Source of the DNA: JAZDLO01 sp043801935 | GTDB taxonomy: Bacteria > Actinomycetota > Thermoleophilia > RBG-16-64-13 | Length of the DNA: 28,019 nt | Reading direction: 5' to 3' | Assembly (NCBI GenBank): GCA_043801935.1 | Contig: JAZDLO010000016.1 | Coordinates: forward strand, 1-28,019 | Part shown: positions 1-8,210 of the stretch, piece by piece | Numbering within the stretch: the stretch's first letter is position 1 | How the letters are laid out: each line of letters starts with the position of its first letter | Made by a program: the position numbers and the translations under genes | Notes under the pieces: generated by a model | Databases searched by the model: none | Told to the model about the DNA's origin: nothing | The model's input: the letters and a program-made list of their open reading frames with translations, nothing else

Positions 1-747
1 GACCTTTACGCCAACCTTCGGCCGGCCGTCAGCATCCCTGGGGTGCGGTCTCGCTACGAGGACGTCGACTTGGTGGTCGTGCGCGAGAACACCGAGGACC
101 TCTATGCGGGCGTGGAGCACATGGTCGGTCTGGATGCGGCCGAATCCATCAAGATCATCACGCGGCAGGGTAGCGAGCGGATCGCGCGCTTCGCCTTCGA
201 CTACGCCCGGCGCGAAGGCCGGCGCAAAGTCACGGCCGTCCACAAAGCCAACATCATGAAGCTGACAGACGGTCTATTCCTGGAGGTGTCACGCCAGGTG
301 GCCGAGGGCTATCCGGACATCGAGTTCGAAGACCGGATCGTCGATAACATGTGCATGCAACTGGTGCAGAAGCCGGAGCTGTACGATGTGCTTCTCTGCC
401 CCAACCTCTACGGCGACATCCTGAGCGACCTGTGCGCCGGTCTGGTAGGTGGCCTCGGCGTGGCTCCGGGGGCCAACATCGGGGAGGGCATCGCCGTCTT
501 CGAACCCGTGCACGGTTCGGCGCCCAAGTACGCGGGCCTGGATAAGGCCGACCCGACGGCCCTCATCTTGTCGGCCGTGTTGATGCTCAGCCACCTGGGC
601 GAGCCGAAGGCGGCGCACGCGCTCTTCGAGGGCGTGCGCGCAGTCATCAGCGCGGGCGAGCGGGTCACCTACGATCTCGGGGGCACTTCAGGGACCAGGG
701 ACATGGGTGAGGCTATCGCCGAGCGCGTGAGCGTACTGATCGGCTGA
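1..747 (+). CDS. icd: NAD-type isocitrate dehydrogenase, 3' part (5' end outside window)
   Basis: Reading frame 1 is open from the first base, so the gene starts upstream; 248 C-terminal residues are present. The family oxidatively decarboxylates isocitrate (or isopropylmalate) with a divalent metal and NAD(P). RENTEDLY, VHKANIMK and NLYGDILSD are the substrate, catalytic-Lys and metal-Asp segments. RENTE and the overall sequence resemble mitochondrial IDH3-type NAD enzymes more than LeuB. The nucleotide-binding end reads VHGSAPKYAG. The stop TGA is at 745-747. It converges on the aldehyde oxidoreductase gene, with 90 bp between them. A homoisocitrate or isopropylmalate role cannot be fully excluded because the N-terminus is missing, and the nearby ilv genes make LeuB worth testing. 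Confidence 0.85.
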   Translation, partial: DLYANLRPAVSIPGVRSRYEDVDLVVVRENTEDLYAGVEHMVGLDAAESIKIITRQGSERIARFAFDYARREGRRKVTAVHKANIMKLTDGLFLEVSRQVAEGYPDIEFEDRIVDNMCMQLVQKPELYDVLLCPNLYGDILSDLCAGLVGGLGVAPGANIGEGIAVFEPVHGSAPKYAGLDKADPTALILSAVLMLSHLGEPKAAHALFEGVRAVISAGERVTYDLGGTSGTRDMGEAIAERVSVLIG

Positions 748-784
748 TCAGTGCCGGCGGGCTGAGCGACTTGGCCGATCGCCG

Positions 785-804
785 GCCGACATCGGGGGGT
801 CGGC
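785..804. terminator. Weak hairpin between convergent genes
   Basis: GCCGAC (785-790) and GTCGGC (799-804) form a 6-bp stem with an 8-nt loop, between the convergent ends of the isocitrate dehydrogenase and aldehyde oxidoreductase genes. There is no T-run on either side, so if it terminates transcription it is not a classical intrinsic terminator. Nothing else is visible in 748-837. Confidence 0.25.
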
Positions 805-837
805 GCACGTGAGGCTTGCGGCCCCCGACGCCATCGC

Positions 838-2586
838 CTATCCGGCCGGCAGCAGGCCGTCGGCTGTCCAGCCCCTCTTGCTCCAGTAGATGCCGACCCG
901 CCTCGCGAGTTCCTCCCGGTCGAGGGGGGGAGCCGTATCGGTCGGGTCGCGGAAGAAACGCTCCGCCACTGTGTCGGCGGCCGGGGTGATTCCAAAGGCG
1001 AGATTGAGCCGCCGGATGCGGGTGATGGTCTCGGTGGAGAGCTGCTCGAGGAGCTCTTTGGTGACGGGGGCGCCGTTCAGCTGGCCGGCTGAGGAAAGTA
1101 GATAGTCCCAACTCATGAAGTCCCGGTAGAAACGGCACATGCTGAGGCTGTCCAGCAGGAGCATGCGGTCTTCCCAGTCGATGTAGATCTGCACAAAGGT
1201 GTCGTCGTCGACGCCCTCGAGCAGGCCAGCCAGCTCCGGCTTGTAGAACGTCGCCCGGAGGTGGCAGGCGCCCCGGACGTTCACCGCATAGCTTAGGGCC
1301 ATGCCTTTGAGCCTGCGGGGATCGTAACCTGCGGGATCGAGGCCCTTGGTCGTGACCGACCACTCGCTCATGCCGAAGGCAGCCAAGGCGTCGTCCATCC
1401 CCTGAGCCAGGATGTGCCCTGTGGAGGTGGAGCGGGCAGCGATCTCCCCGAGAAGCCGGCCGATGCCTGCGACATCGCCTGGTGCGGGTCCATCTGTCAC
1501 CAGCCCCAACTGCTTGCCCTTGATCGCGACCGCAGCCAGGTTGCCACTGCTGATGGTGTCCATCCCCAGCATGTTGCAGCGTTCGTTCAGCTTGGCCACA
1601 TCGCGGGCGTGTTCCACCATGCACGAGCCTCCGAACGCGTAAAGGGTCTCGTACTCAGGACCGTGGATCTCACGGCCGGTCTCCGGCCCCTCGGTGAAGG
1701 TGAGGCGCTTGCGGCAGCGCAGGGGACATGGTGGGCAGGTATCGTTTTCCAGAGTGGCCCAATCCGGCCAGTGCTCGGCTTCCAGAGAGGCCCTATGGGG
1801 GACGGCGCCTTTTGTGAAGAAATCGCCGGGGAAAGCCCCGGCCTCGTTGACGAGCGCCACCATGATGGGGGTGCCGAAGCGCCGGTAGTTGTGGGAGGTG
1901 GGCGACTCGGTAGCCAGCCTGGAGATCTCCCTCCGGGTCTGGATGAACTGCTCCTGGGCCTCCACCTTCACCGGGCCGGGTGAAGTCACGCTGACGGCCT
2001 TCAGCTTCTTGCTGCCAAAGACCGCCCCCATCCCCCCGCGTCCCAAAGTGTGGGCTTGTTGGTGCATGACGGAGGCGACCTTCACCAGATTCTCCCCGGC
2101 CTCACCGATACAGAGCACCGAAGAACGCTTGTCGAGGCGGGCGAGCAACTCCATCTCCACCGTGAACGTGTCCTTGCCCCACAGGTCGGTGGCAGGCATC
2201 AACTCGGCCCCTTCAGCGGTGACGTGTACCTGTACTGGAGCCGGCGCCGCGCCAGTGATCACGATGGCGCCCCATCCCGTCTCCCGCAGAGTGCGCCCGA
2301 ACGTGCCCCCGCAATATGCCTCCAGCCAGATGCCGGTGAGCGGGCTCTTGGTGAACGCTCCAAACCGGTCCGAGCCGGACATACCGTAGGCGGACAGAGG
2401 ACTGGGGGTTATGGCGAGGACATTGTCGGGAGCCAGAGGGTCGACCCGCGCATCCAGGTACTTCTCCATCAGGCGGATGCCGAGGACCTTGCCGCCCAGC
2501 CCGAGCGCGCCCTTCACGTCGATCTCTTCGACGCGTGATCCGCCCGTGGTCAGATCGACGAAGAGGACCGTCTCCGTGTCCGCCAT
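838..2586 (-). CDS. aor: Aldehyde:ferredoxin oxidoreductase family protein (tungsten/molybdopterin)
   Basis: The 582-residue protein is close to the usual ~600 for the family, which oxidises aldehydes to acids and reduces ferredoxin, using a tungsten or molybdenum bis-pterin and one [4Fe-4S] cluster in the cytoplasm. The N-terminal AOR domain covers about residues 5-205 and includes the pterin-binding TLGRGGMGAVFGSKKLKA stretch (180-197). Cluster ligands are visible as CPPCPLRC (Cys284, Cys287, Cys291) and a fourth Cys484 in DSLSMC. DPAGYDPRRLKGMAL (417-431) is a typical AOR C-terminal segment. The ATG at 2584-2586 follows a G-rich site (GAGGGGG, about 7 nt upstream). It lies 79 bp downstream of the aminotransferase gene on the same strand, so the aldehyde substrate may come from amino-acid breakdown; the true substrate cannot be read from sequence. 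Confidence 0.93.
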   Translation of the reverse strand: MADTETVLFVDLTTGGSRVEEIDVKGALGLGGKVLGIRLMEKYLDARVDPLAPDNVLAITPSPLSAYGMSGSDRFGAFTKSPLTGIWLEAYCGGTFGRTLRETGWGAIVITGAAPAPVQVHVTAEGAELMPATDLWGKDTFTVEMELLARLDKRSSVLCIGEAGENLVKVASVMHQQAHTLGRGGMGAVFGSKKLKAVSVTSPGPVKVEAQEQFIQTRREISRLATESPTSHNYRRFGTPIMVALVNEAGAFPGDFFTKGAVPHRASLEAEHWPDWATLENDTCPPCPLRCRKRLTFTEGPETGREIHGPEYETLYAFGGSCMVEHARDVAKLNERCNMLGMDTISSGNLAAVAIKGKQLGLVTDGPAPGDVAGIGRLLGEIAARSTSTGHILAQGMDDALAAFGMSEWSVTTKGLDPAGYDPRRLKGMALSYAVNVRGACHLRATFYKPELAGLLEGVDDDTFVQIYIDWEDRMLLLDSLSMCRFYRDFMSWDYLLSSAGQLNGAPVTKELLEQLSTETITRIRRLNLAFGITPAADTVAERFFRDPTDTAPPLDREELARRVGIYWSKRGWTADGLLPAG

Positions 2587-2628
2587 GCCAACCCCCTCGA
2601 ATACGTGCTATCCGTGCGACGCGCTCCT

Positions 2629-2658
2629 GGGGGACGCTCCCCCGGGGCGGCGCGCCCC
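2629..2658. repeat. Two adjacent GC hairpins between aminotransferase and aor
   Basis: GGGGGA (2629-2634) pairs with TCCCCC (2638-2643) around a CGC triloop. Immediately next, GGGGC (2644-2648) pairs with GCCCC (2654-2658). They lie in the 79-bp gap between two co-directional minus-strand genes. They could be a partial terminator or an mRNA processing/stability element that lowers expression of the downstream aor gene. No T-run is present. Confidence 0.35.
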
Positions 2659-2665
2659 TGGGACA

Positions 2666-3979
2666 TCAGCCTCCGGTGGTCGCCGCGCTTATCTGGGCAA
2701 AGGTCTCTTCTACGATGTCCAGACCGCGGGCGAGGGTCTCGTCCTCGATGGTCAGGGGAACCAGGATGCGGATCACGTTATGGAAGGTGCCCGCACCCAC
2801 GTTGACCACTCCGTTCTCATAGAGCTTGAGGCGCAGCGCCTTGGCGAAGTCGACAGCAGGTTTCTTGGTGTCGGGATCCTCGACCAATTCCATGGCGGCC
2901 ATGGCTCCGATGCCGCGTACGTCGCCGATGACCGCGTACCGCTTCTGCAGCGCCAAGAATCGTTCGCGGATCCGCTCGCCGAGCACGGCCGCCCTCTGGA
3001 GGAGGCCCTCGCCTTCGATGATCTCGAATACGGCCAGGCCGGCCCGGCAGGCGGTGGGGTTGCCTCCAAAGGTGCTGCCCACCCCGCTGGGATGGACGGC
3101 GTCCATCACATCTTGGCGTCCGGTGATGCCGGAGATGGGGAAGCCCGCCCCCAGCGCCTTCGCCGTGGTCATGATGTCGGGAACGACGTCCCAGTGCTCC
3201 ATGGCGAACCAGGCGCCGGTGCGGCCGAGGCCCGTTTGGATCTCATCGGCGATCAGCAAGATCCCGTGGCGCTCGCAGATCTCTTTGATCCTGCCCATGT
3301 ACTCGGGTGGAGGCACGATGAACCCGCCCTCGCCCTGCACCGGTTCGGCGATGACCGCGGCCACTTCTTCCGCGTTGACATGCTTGGCGAACGCCTGCTC
3401 GAGCAATCCGGCGCATTCGCAGCCGCATGCCGGGTACGTGAGTGCCAGTGGGCAGCGGTAGCAATAGGCGAACGGGATGCGATAGACCTCGGACGAATAC
3501 GGTCCGAACCCCACCTTGTATGGGATGACCTGAGAGGTGAGGCTCAAGGTCATATACGTACGACCGTGGAAGGCGTCCTCAAAGGCGATGATAGCTTTGC
3601 GTCCGGTGGCGTAGCGGGCGATCTTGATCGCGTTCTCCACCGCCTCGGCGCCGGAGTTCATGAAGAACGTCCGCTTTGGCGAGTCGCCGGGAGCGAACTG
3701 ATTCAGCTTCTGCCCCAGACGCAGGTACGACTCGTAGCCGAACAGGCCGAAGCAGGTGTGGGAGTAAAGATCCGCCTGATCCTTGACCGCTTCCACGACC
3801 TTGGGGTGGCAATGACCCACGCTCATCACCCCGATGCCGGCGGCGAAGTCGATGTAGTCCCGGCCCTCTACGTCGGTGATCACCGCGTTGCGGGCGTTGG
3901 CGATGAAGACGGGCGCCGTGCTGGGCACGCCCCGCGGCACGACTTCGGCCCGCAACCTACTGAGCTCAGCGTTGGTCAT
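2666..3979 (-). CDS. gabT: Class III PLP aminotransferase (4-aminobutyrate/ornithine type)
   Basis: The protein has 437 residues, normal for the family, which transfers an omega-amino group (GABA, ornithine, beta-alanine or similar) to 2-oxoglutarate or pyruvate. NSGAEA (108-113) and AFHGRT (136-141) bind PLP phosphate and ring, Asp245 in IADEIQTG contacts the pyridine nitrogen, and Lys274 in TTAKALGAGFP forms the Schiff base. The frame stays open upstream to 4084, but ATG at 3979 is chosen because GGAGGAGT lies just 5' and homology starts there. A Cys-rich segment follows the PLP-ring region (Cys173, 176, 185, 187, 189). It is transcribed ahead of aor, suggesting an aminotransferase/aldehyde-oxidation pair. 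GABA specificity is inferred; other omega-amino substrates are possible. Confidence 0.88.
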   Translation of the reverse strand: MTNAELSRLRAEVVPRGVPSTAPVFIANARNAVITDVEGRDYIDFAAGIGVMSVGHCHPKVVEAVKDQADLYSHTCFGLFGYESYLRLGQKLNQFAPGDSPKRTFFMNSGAEAVENAIKIARYATGRKAIIAFEDAFHGRTYMTLSLTSQVIPYKVGFGPYSSEVYRIPFAYCYRCPLALTYPACGCECAGLLEQAFAKHVNAEEVAAVIAEPVQGEGGFIVPPPEYMGRIKEICERHGILLIADEIQTGLGRTGAWFAMEHWDVVPDIMTTAKALGAGFPISGITGRQDVMDAVHPSGVGSTFGGNPTACRAGLAVFEIIEGEGLLQRAAVLGERIRERFLALQKRYAVIGDVRGIGAMAAMELVEDPDTKKPAVDFAKALRLKLYENGVVNVGAGTFHNVIRILVPLTIEDETLARGLDIVEETFAQISAATTGG

Positions 3980-4099
3980 GACTCCTCCACCTGTTACGCG
4001 CCCGCGACGACGATGTCCGCGGCTGGGGTCCCCTGCTGTCCATCGAGCGTACCACGAGCCGGCAGCGGGCCGCCACACCCTCACCCACGCTACCGCGCC

Positions 4100-4129
4100 T
4101 TGAATCGGTCTCCATGTCTAGTAAACTAG
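4100..4129 (+). promoter_or_regulatory. Putative ilvD promoter with palindrome over the -10
   Basis: TTGAAT (4100-4105) and TAAACT (4122-4127), 16 bp apart, match sigma70-type hexamers at 4/6 each. The -10 lies inside the inverted repeat CTAGT-AA-ACTAG (4118-4129), which could be a repressor operator. It sits 35-64 bp before the ilvD start in the 184-bp divergent gap between the aminotransferase and ilvD. No leader peptide or T-box is apparent. Confidence 0.4.
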
Positions 4130-4163
4130 GAGGCCATCGCATTCGATCCTCGAGGAGTCTCTC

Positions 4164-5840
4164 TTGAGCGCACATCAGAGCGTGTTTTCCGGTCCCGCCC
4201 GCGCACCACACCGTTCCCTTCTGCGCGCCCTTGGCGTGGGCCGCGACGATGCCGACCGGCCGCTCATCGGCATTGCCAACTCCTACAACGAGCTGATACC
4301 CGGCCACATGCATCTGAACACCCTCGCGCAACAGGTCAAGTTCGGGGTTTGGCAGGGTGGGGGAGTACCCCTGGAGTTCAACGTCATCGGTGTCTGCGAC
4401 GGCCTCGCCATGAATCACGAGGGCATGCACTACTCGCTGGTGTCGCGCGAGGTCATCGCCGACTCGGTCGAGATCATGGTCAAAGCTCACGCGCTTGAGG
4501 CCCTGGTGCTCATGCCCAACTGCGACAAAGTGGTACCCGGTATGGTTATGGCCGCGGCCCGGCTCGACATCCCTGTGGTCGTGGTGTCGGGCGGGCCCAT
4601 GCTGGCCGGAGACCATAAGGGAGCCAAGGTGGGTCTGACCCAGATCTTCGAGGGTGTGGGCCGCTACTTCAAGGGTGACATATCGGCTGAGGAGCTGGCC
4701 GAGCTCGAAGATTGCGTCTGCCCCACATGCGGCTCGTGCGCGGGACTGTTCACCGCGAACTCGATGAGTTGCGTCACCGAGACCCTCGGCCTCGCTCTTC
4801 CGGGCGACGCGACCATCCCGGCGCCATTCTCGGCCCGATTGGTCCTGGCCCGCCAGACTGGGGCTGTCGCGGTGGAGGTAGCCCGGAAGGGTTGGAACGC
4901 CAGGCGCTTCCTTACTCCTGCCAGCCTGCGGAATGCGCTGGCTGTCGACGCCGCTCTCGGCTGCTCGACGAACACAGTGCTACACCTCATGGCAATCGCC
5001 CACGAAGCTCAGGTTGAACTCAAGCTTGAGTTTTTCAACGAAGTGGCCGATGCTACCCCGAACCTGGTCAAGCTTTCGCCTTCAGGCGCCAACCACATGG
5101 AGGATCTGCACCGGGCGGGCGGCGTGATGGCCGTCTTGAAGCGGCTGGGCGAGGCCGATCTCGTCGATGGCACGGTCCCGACGGTCTCCGGAGCCGATCT
5201 GGCCACTCAGTACCAGGCGGCCGTGATCCGTGAAGAGGAAGTCATCCGGCCCCTCGACCGGCCCTACAGGCCGACCGGTGGGCTGGCGATGCTCTTCGGC
5301 AATCTGGCTCCCCGGGGAGCCGTGGTCAAAGAATCGGCTGTGGTGCCGCAGATGTTGGTCCATCGAGGGCCTGCCCGGGTGTTCGACGATGAGCCCTCGC
5401 TCATGGAAGCCATCGAGGCAGGTACGATCGAGCCTGGCTCGGTGGTCGTCATCCGCTACGTGGGACCCAAGGGCGGACCGGGCATGCCGGAGATGCTCAC
5501 TCCAACATCGGCGCTGGCCGGTGCCGGGCTGGGCGATAGCGTGGCCCTCATCACAGACGGGCGCTTCAGCGGCGCCAGCCGCGGGGCCAGCATCGGTCAT
5601 GTGGCGCCCGAGGCCTTGGACGGCGGTCCTATCGCGTTGGTCGAGAACGACGATCTCATCAGCATCGACATCCCGGGACGGACGTTGACCTTGGAAGTCA
5701 CCGATGAGGAGATGGCCCGAAGGAGAACGGCGTGGCAGCGCCCGGCTCGAGAGTATTCGGGCGTGCTGCGCCGCTACGTAGCCTTCGTCACCGGGGCCGA
5801 CACCGGGGCGGTGATGGGTAGCGGGGGCGCCGACTCCTGA
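4164..5840 (+). CDS. ilvD: Dihydroxy-acid dehydratase
   Basis: IlvD removes water from 2,3-dihydroxyisovalerate or 2,3-dihydroxy-3-methylvalerate to give the keto acids for valine, leucine and isoleucine, using an Fe-S cluster. The protein has 558 residues, the usual length. Cluster residues are visible as PNCDK (Cys120) and CPTCGSCAG (Cys186/189/192). The region equivalent to the PCN cysteine of plant-type [2Fe-2S] enzymes reads PGHMH, as in the E. coli-type protein, so an oxygen-labile cluster is plausible. The C-terminal ITDGRFSGASRGASIGH is canonical. Start is TTG 4164, chosen because GAGGAG (4152-4157) is ideally spaced 6 nt upstream. It is first in the ilvD-ilvB-ilvN-ilvC run. Confidence 0.96.
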   Translation: MSAHQSVFSGPARAPHRSLLRALGVGRDDADRPLIGIANSYNELIPGHMHLNTLAQQVKFGVWQGGGVPLEFNVIGVCDGLAMNHEGMHYSLVSREVIADSVEIMVKAHALEALVLMPNCDKVVPGMVMAAARLDIPVVVVSGGPMLAGDHKGAKVGLTQIFEGVGRYFKGDISAEELAELEDCVCPTCGSCAGLFTANSMSCVTETLGLALPGDATIPAPFSARLVLARQTGAVAVEVARKGWNARRFLTPASLRNALAVDAALGCSTNTVLHLMAIAHEAQVELKLEFFNEVADATPNLVKLSPSGANHMEDLHRAGGVMAVLKRLGEADLVDGTVPTVSGADLATQYQAAVIREEEVIRPLDRPYRPTGGLAMLFGNLAPRGAVVKESAVVPQMLVHRGPARVFDDEPSLMEAIEAGTIEPGSVVVIRYVGPKGGPGMPEMLTPTSALAGAGLGDSVALITDGRFSGASRGASIGHVAPEALDGGPIALVENDDLISIDIPGRTLTLEVTDEEMARRRTAWQRPAREYSGVLRRYVAFVTGADTGAVMGSGGADS

Positions 5841-5878
5841 CCTTCGCCGCCGCGGGAGATCTCGGCTCTGGCTTTCGT

Positions 5879-5895
5879 CCGGCCTGTGCGGCCGG
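5879..5895 (+). repeat. 6-bp perfect hairpin in the ilvD-ilvB gap
   Basis: CCGGCC (5879-5884), loop TGTGC, GGCCGG (5890-5895) lies in the 97-bp ilvD-ilvB gap, about 42 nt before the ilvB start. There is no T-run, so it is more likely an mRNA stability or processing element than a terminator. I see no leader peptide rich in branched-chain codons here. Confidence 0.35.
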
Positions 5896-5937
5896 TGGTC
5901 TGAACAAGCGCACTAGAAAGCGACAGCGGAGCGCAGC

Positions 5938-7626
5938 ATGAAAGCGTCCAAAGTGATCCTCGAAGCGCTGAGGCGCGAAGGGGTCGACACCATATTCGGG
6001 TTCCCGGGAGGGGTGCTCCTTCCCCTTTACGACGCCCTCTACGATTCCGATATCAAACATATCCTCGTCCGTCACGAGCAGGGCGCGGGCCACGCGGCCG
6101 ACGGCTACGCCCGGGCTTCGGGCAAAGTGGGCGTGTGCCTGGTCACCTCCGGTCCCGGCGCCACCAACCTGGTGACTCCCATCGCCAACGCTTACATGGA
6201 CAGCGTACCGATGGTGGCCATCACCGGACAGGTGAGCCGGCATCTTATCGGCCTGGACTCCTTCCAGGAGGCCGATGTCACCGGGATCACCCTGCCCATC
6301 GTAAAACACAGCTACTTGGTGAAGGACGCGAGCGATCTGCCGCGCATCATCCGGGAAGCGTTCTACATCGCCAGCACCGGGCGGCCCGGCCCGGTGGTCA
6401 TCGACATCCCCGTGGATGTCACCAAGGAAGACATGGAGTTCGATCCGGCGGTGCTGCCGGCGATGGACCTTCCCGGTTACCGGCCCACTCTCAAAGGGCA
6501 TCCCAAGCAGATCAAGGAGGCCGCTCGGGTGCTCGCCGGCGCTGAGCGCCCGGTGATCTACGCCGGTGGCGGGATCATCGCGGCCGGCGCCTCCGACGAG
6601 TTGAGGGAGCTGGCGCTCTACGGGCACATCCCGGTGATCACGACCCTTACCGGTAAAGGCTGCTTCCCCGAAGACCACGATCTCTCCATGGGGATGGTGG
6701 GCATGCACGGCACCCAGTATGCCAACTACACGATGAGCCGGTCGGACCTCATCCTGGCCGTGGGGGTGCGTTTCGACGACCGGGTCACGGGCAGATTGGA
6801 GGGCTTCGCCCCCGAAGCCCGCTTCGTGCATATCGACGTGGATCCGGCTGAGATCTCCAAGAACGTGGCCGTGCACGTGCCCATCGTGGGGGACGCCAAG
6901 CGGGTGCTGGCCGCGCTTCTGGGCGAGGTCAAAAAGCTGGATCTCTCACCTGATCGGCACCTCCCTTGGATGGAGCAGGTAGAGGCCTGGAAGCGCGACC
7001 ATCCTCTGGTGATCAGGAGGTCGGAGGATGGTGAGATCATGCCCGAGTTCGCGGTGAACAAGATCTGGGAGGTAACCCGCGGGGAAGCCGTGGTCTGTAC
7101 CGAAGTCGGACAGCATCAGATGTGGGCGGCCCAACACTACCTCTCCCGGCACCCGCGCCGGTTCATCAGCTCGGGCGGCCTGGGCACCATGGGTTTCGGT
7201 TTTCCCGCGGCCATCGGGGCTCAAGTGGCCTTGCCCGATGCTCTGGTGGTCGACATCGCCGGGGATGGCTCCTTCCAGATGACCCTCCAGGAGTTGGCTA
7301 CCGCGGTGCAATGCCGGCTGCCGGTGAAGGTTTGCATCATCAACAATCAATTCCTGGGCATGGTGCGCCAGTGGCAGGAACTGTTCTGGAACAAGCGCTA
7401 CAGCAACACGTGCATCGAGTGTCAGCCCGACTTCGTCAAGTTGGCGGAGGCCTATGGAGCTCAGGGTCTCCGGGCGACGCGGACCGACGAGCTGGAAGAG
7501 GTCCTGCGGGTCGGTCTGGCAAGTGATCGGCCGGCGGTCATCGATATCCGGGTGAAGCGGGAAGCCAACGTCTATCCCATGATTCCTTCCGGAGGGACCG
7601 TTCACGACATGATGGAGGGGGACTGA
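5938..7626 (+). CDS. ilvB: Acetolactate synthase, large catalytic subunit
   Basis: The ThDP- and FAD-dependent enzyme condenses two pyruvates (valine/leucine) or pyruvate with 2-oxobutyrate (isoleucine). The protein has 562 residues, standard. The N-terminal ThDP domain has the cofactor-activating Glu47 in VRHEQGAGHAADGYARA. The central FAD/DHAP-like domain covers about 190-330. The C-terminal ThDP/Mg motif begins GDGSF (about residue 442) and ends at IINN, followed by GMVRQWQELFW, which helps form the substrate channel. The ribosome site is weak (AGCGGAGC). The stop TGA overlaps the ilvN ATG by one base, so the two subunits are translationally coupled. Confidence 0.97.
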   Translation: MKASKVILEALRREGVDTIFGFPGGVLLPLYDALYDSDIKHILVRHEQGAGHAADGYARASGKVGVCLVTSGPGATNLVTPIANAYMDSVPMVAITGQVSRHLIGLDSFQEADVTGITLPIVKHSYLVKDASDLPRIIREAFYIASTGRPGPVVIDIPVDVTKEDMEFDPAVLPAMDLPGYRPTLKGHPKQIKEAARVLAGAERPVIYAGGGIIAAGASDELRELALYGHIPVITTLTGKGCFPEDHDLSMGMVGMHGTQYANYTMSRSDLILAVGVRFDDRVTGRLEGFAPEARFVHIDVDPAEISKNVAVHVPIVGDAKRVLAALLGEVKKLDLSPDRHLPWMEQVEAWKRDHPLVIRRSEDGEIMPEFAVNKIWEVTRGEAVVCTEVGQHQMWAAQHYLSRHPRRFISSGGLGTMGFGFPAAIGAQVALPDALVVDIAGDGSFQMTLQELATAVQCRLPVKVCIINNQFLGMVRQWQELFWNKRYSNTCIECQPDFVKLAEAYGAQGLRATRTDELEEVLRVGLASDRPAVIDIRVKREANVYPMIPSGGTVHDMMEGD

Positions 7627-8111
7627 TGAAGCACACGCTCTCCGTTCTGGTGGAGAACAAACCGGGGGTCCTAACCCGTGTTGCCGGGCTTTTTGCGCGG
7701 CGTGGGTTCAACATCGACAGCCTGGTAGTCGCTGAGACTGAGGATCCGGCCGTCTCCCGGATGACCATCACCGTGGACGAGCAAGATCAGCCCGTGGAGC
7801 AAGTGATGAAGCAACTGCACAAGCTCATCAACGTCATCAAGATCACCGATCTCGATCCGACCGGCAGCGTGGAGCGAGAGCTGCTGTTGATGAAAGTGAA
7901 GGCCGATGCGCAGTCCCGGTCGGAGATCATGCAGATCGTGGAGATCTTCCGGGCCAAGATAGTGGACGTGAACAGCGAGGTGCTCCTGGTGGAGATGACC
8001 GGCACGCGTGAGAAGGTAGGCGCGTTCATGGATCTGATCGGCCCCTTTGGGGTGGTGGAGTTGATGCGCACAGGGCGGATCGCCATGAGCCGAGGCAAAC
8101 GCCCGACGTGA
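7626..8111 (+). CDS. ilvN: Acetolactate synthase, small regulatory subunit
   Basis: The protein has 161 residues, the length of IlvH/IlvN-type subunits. The N-terminal ACT domain (about 3-75) starts HTLSVLVENKPGVLTRVAGLF and includes the GFNIDSL segment that binds valine for feedback inhibition. A second ACT-like C-terminal domain (about 80-160) activates the catalytic subunit. The ATG overlaps the ilvB stop (TGATG), preceded by GGAGGGG. The short gap to ilvC (99 bp) keeps it in the same transcription unit or a sub-operon. Confidence 0.96.
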   Translation: MKHTLSVLVENKPGVLTRVAGLFARRGFNIDSLVVAETEDPAVSRMTITVDEQDQPVEQVMKQLHKLINVIKITDLDPTGSVERELLLMKVKADAQSRSEIMQIVEIFRAKIVDVNSEVLLVEMTGTREKVGAFMDLIGPFGVVELMRTGRIAMSRGKRPT

Positions 8112-8210
8112 CCGCGGACAAGGGGATCGGCGCGAGAAGGGGGAGATAGCCAGGTCGCCGTGTTGTGTTACCCTGCCATGACGCACCAGGATAGGAGGTA
8201 GAAAGCAAAG

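Noticed and set aside
2411..4129. 572-codon open frame on the plus strand opposite the aminotransferase
   Set aside because: It is antisense to a gene with full family motifs, has no ribosome site or recognisable domain, and reflects high-GC third-position bias.
5788..6876. 362-codon antisense frame over ilvB
   Set aside because: Composition is typical of antisense frames in GC-rich DNA, with no domain; ilvB is unambiguous.
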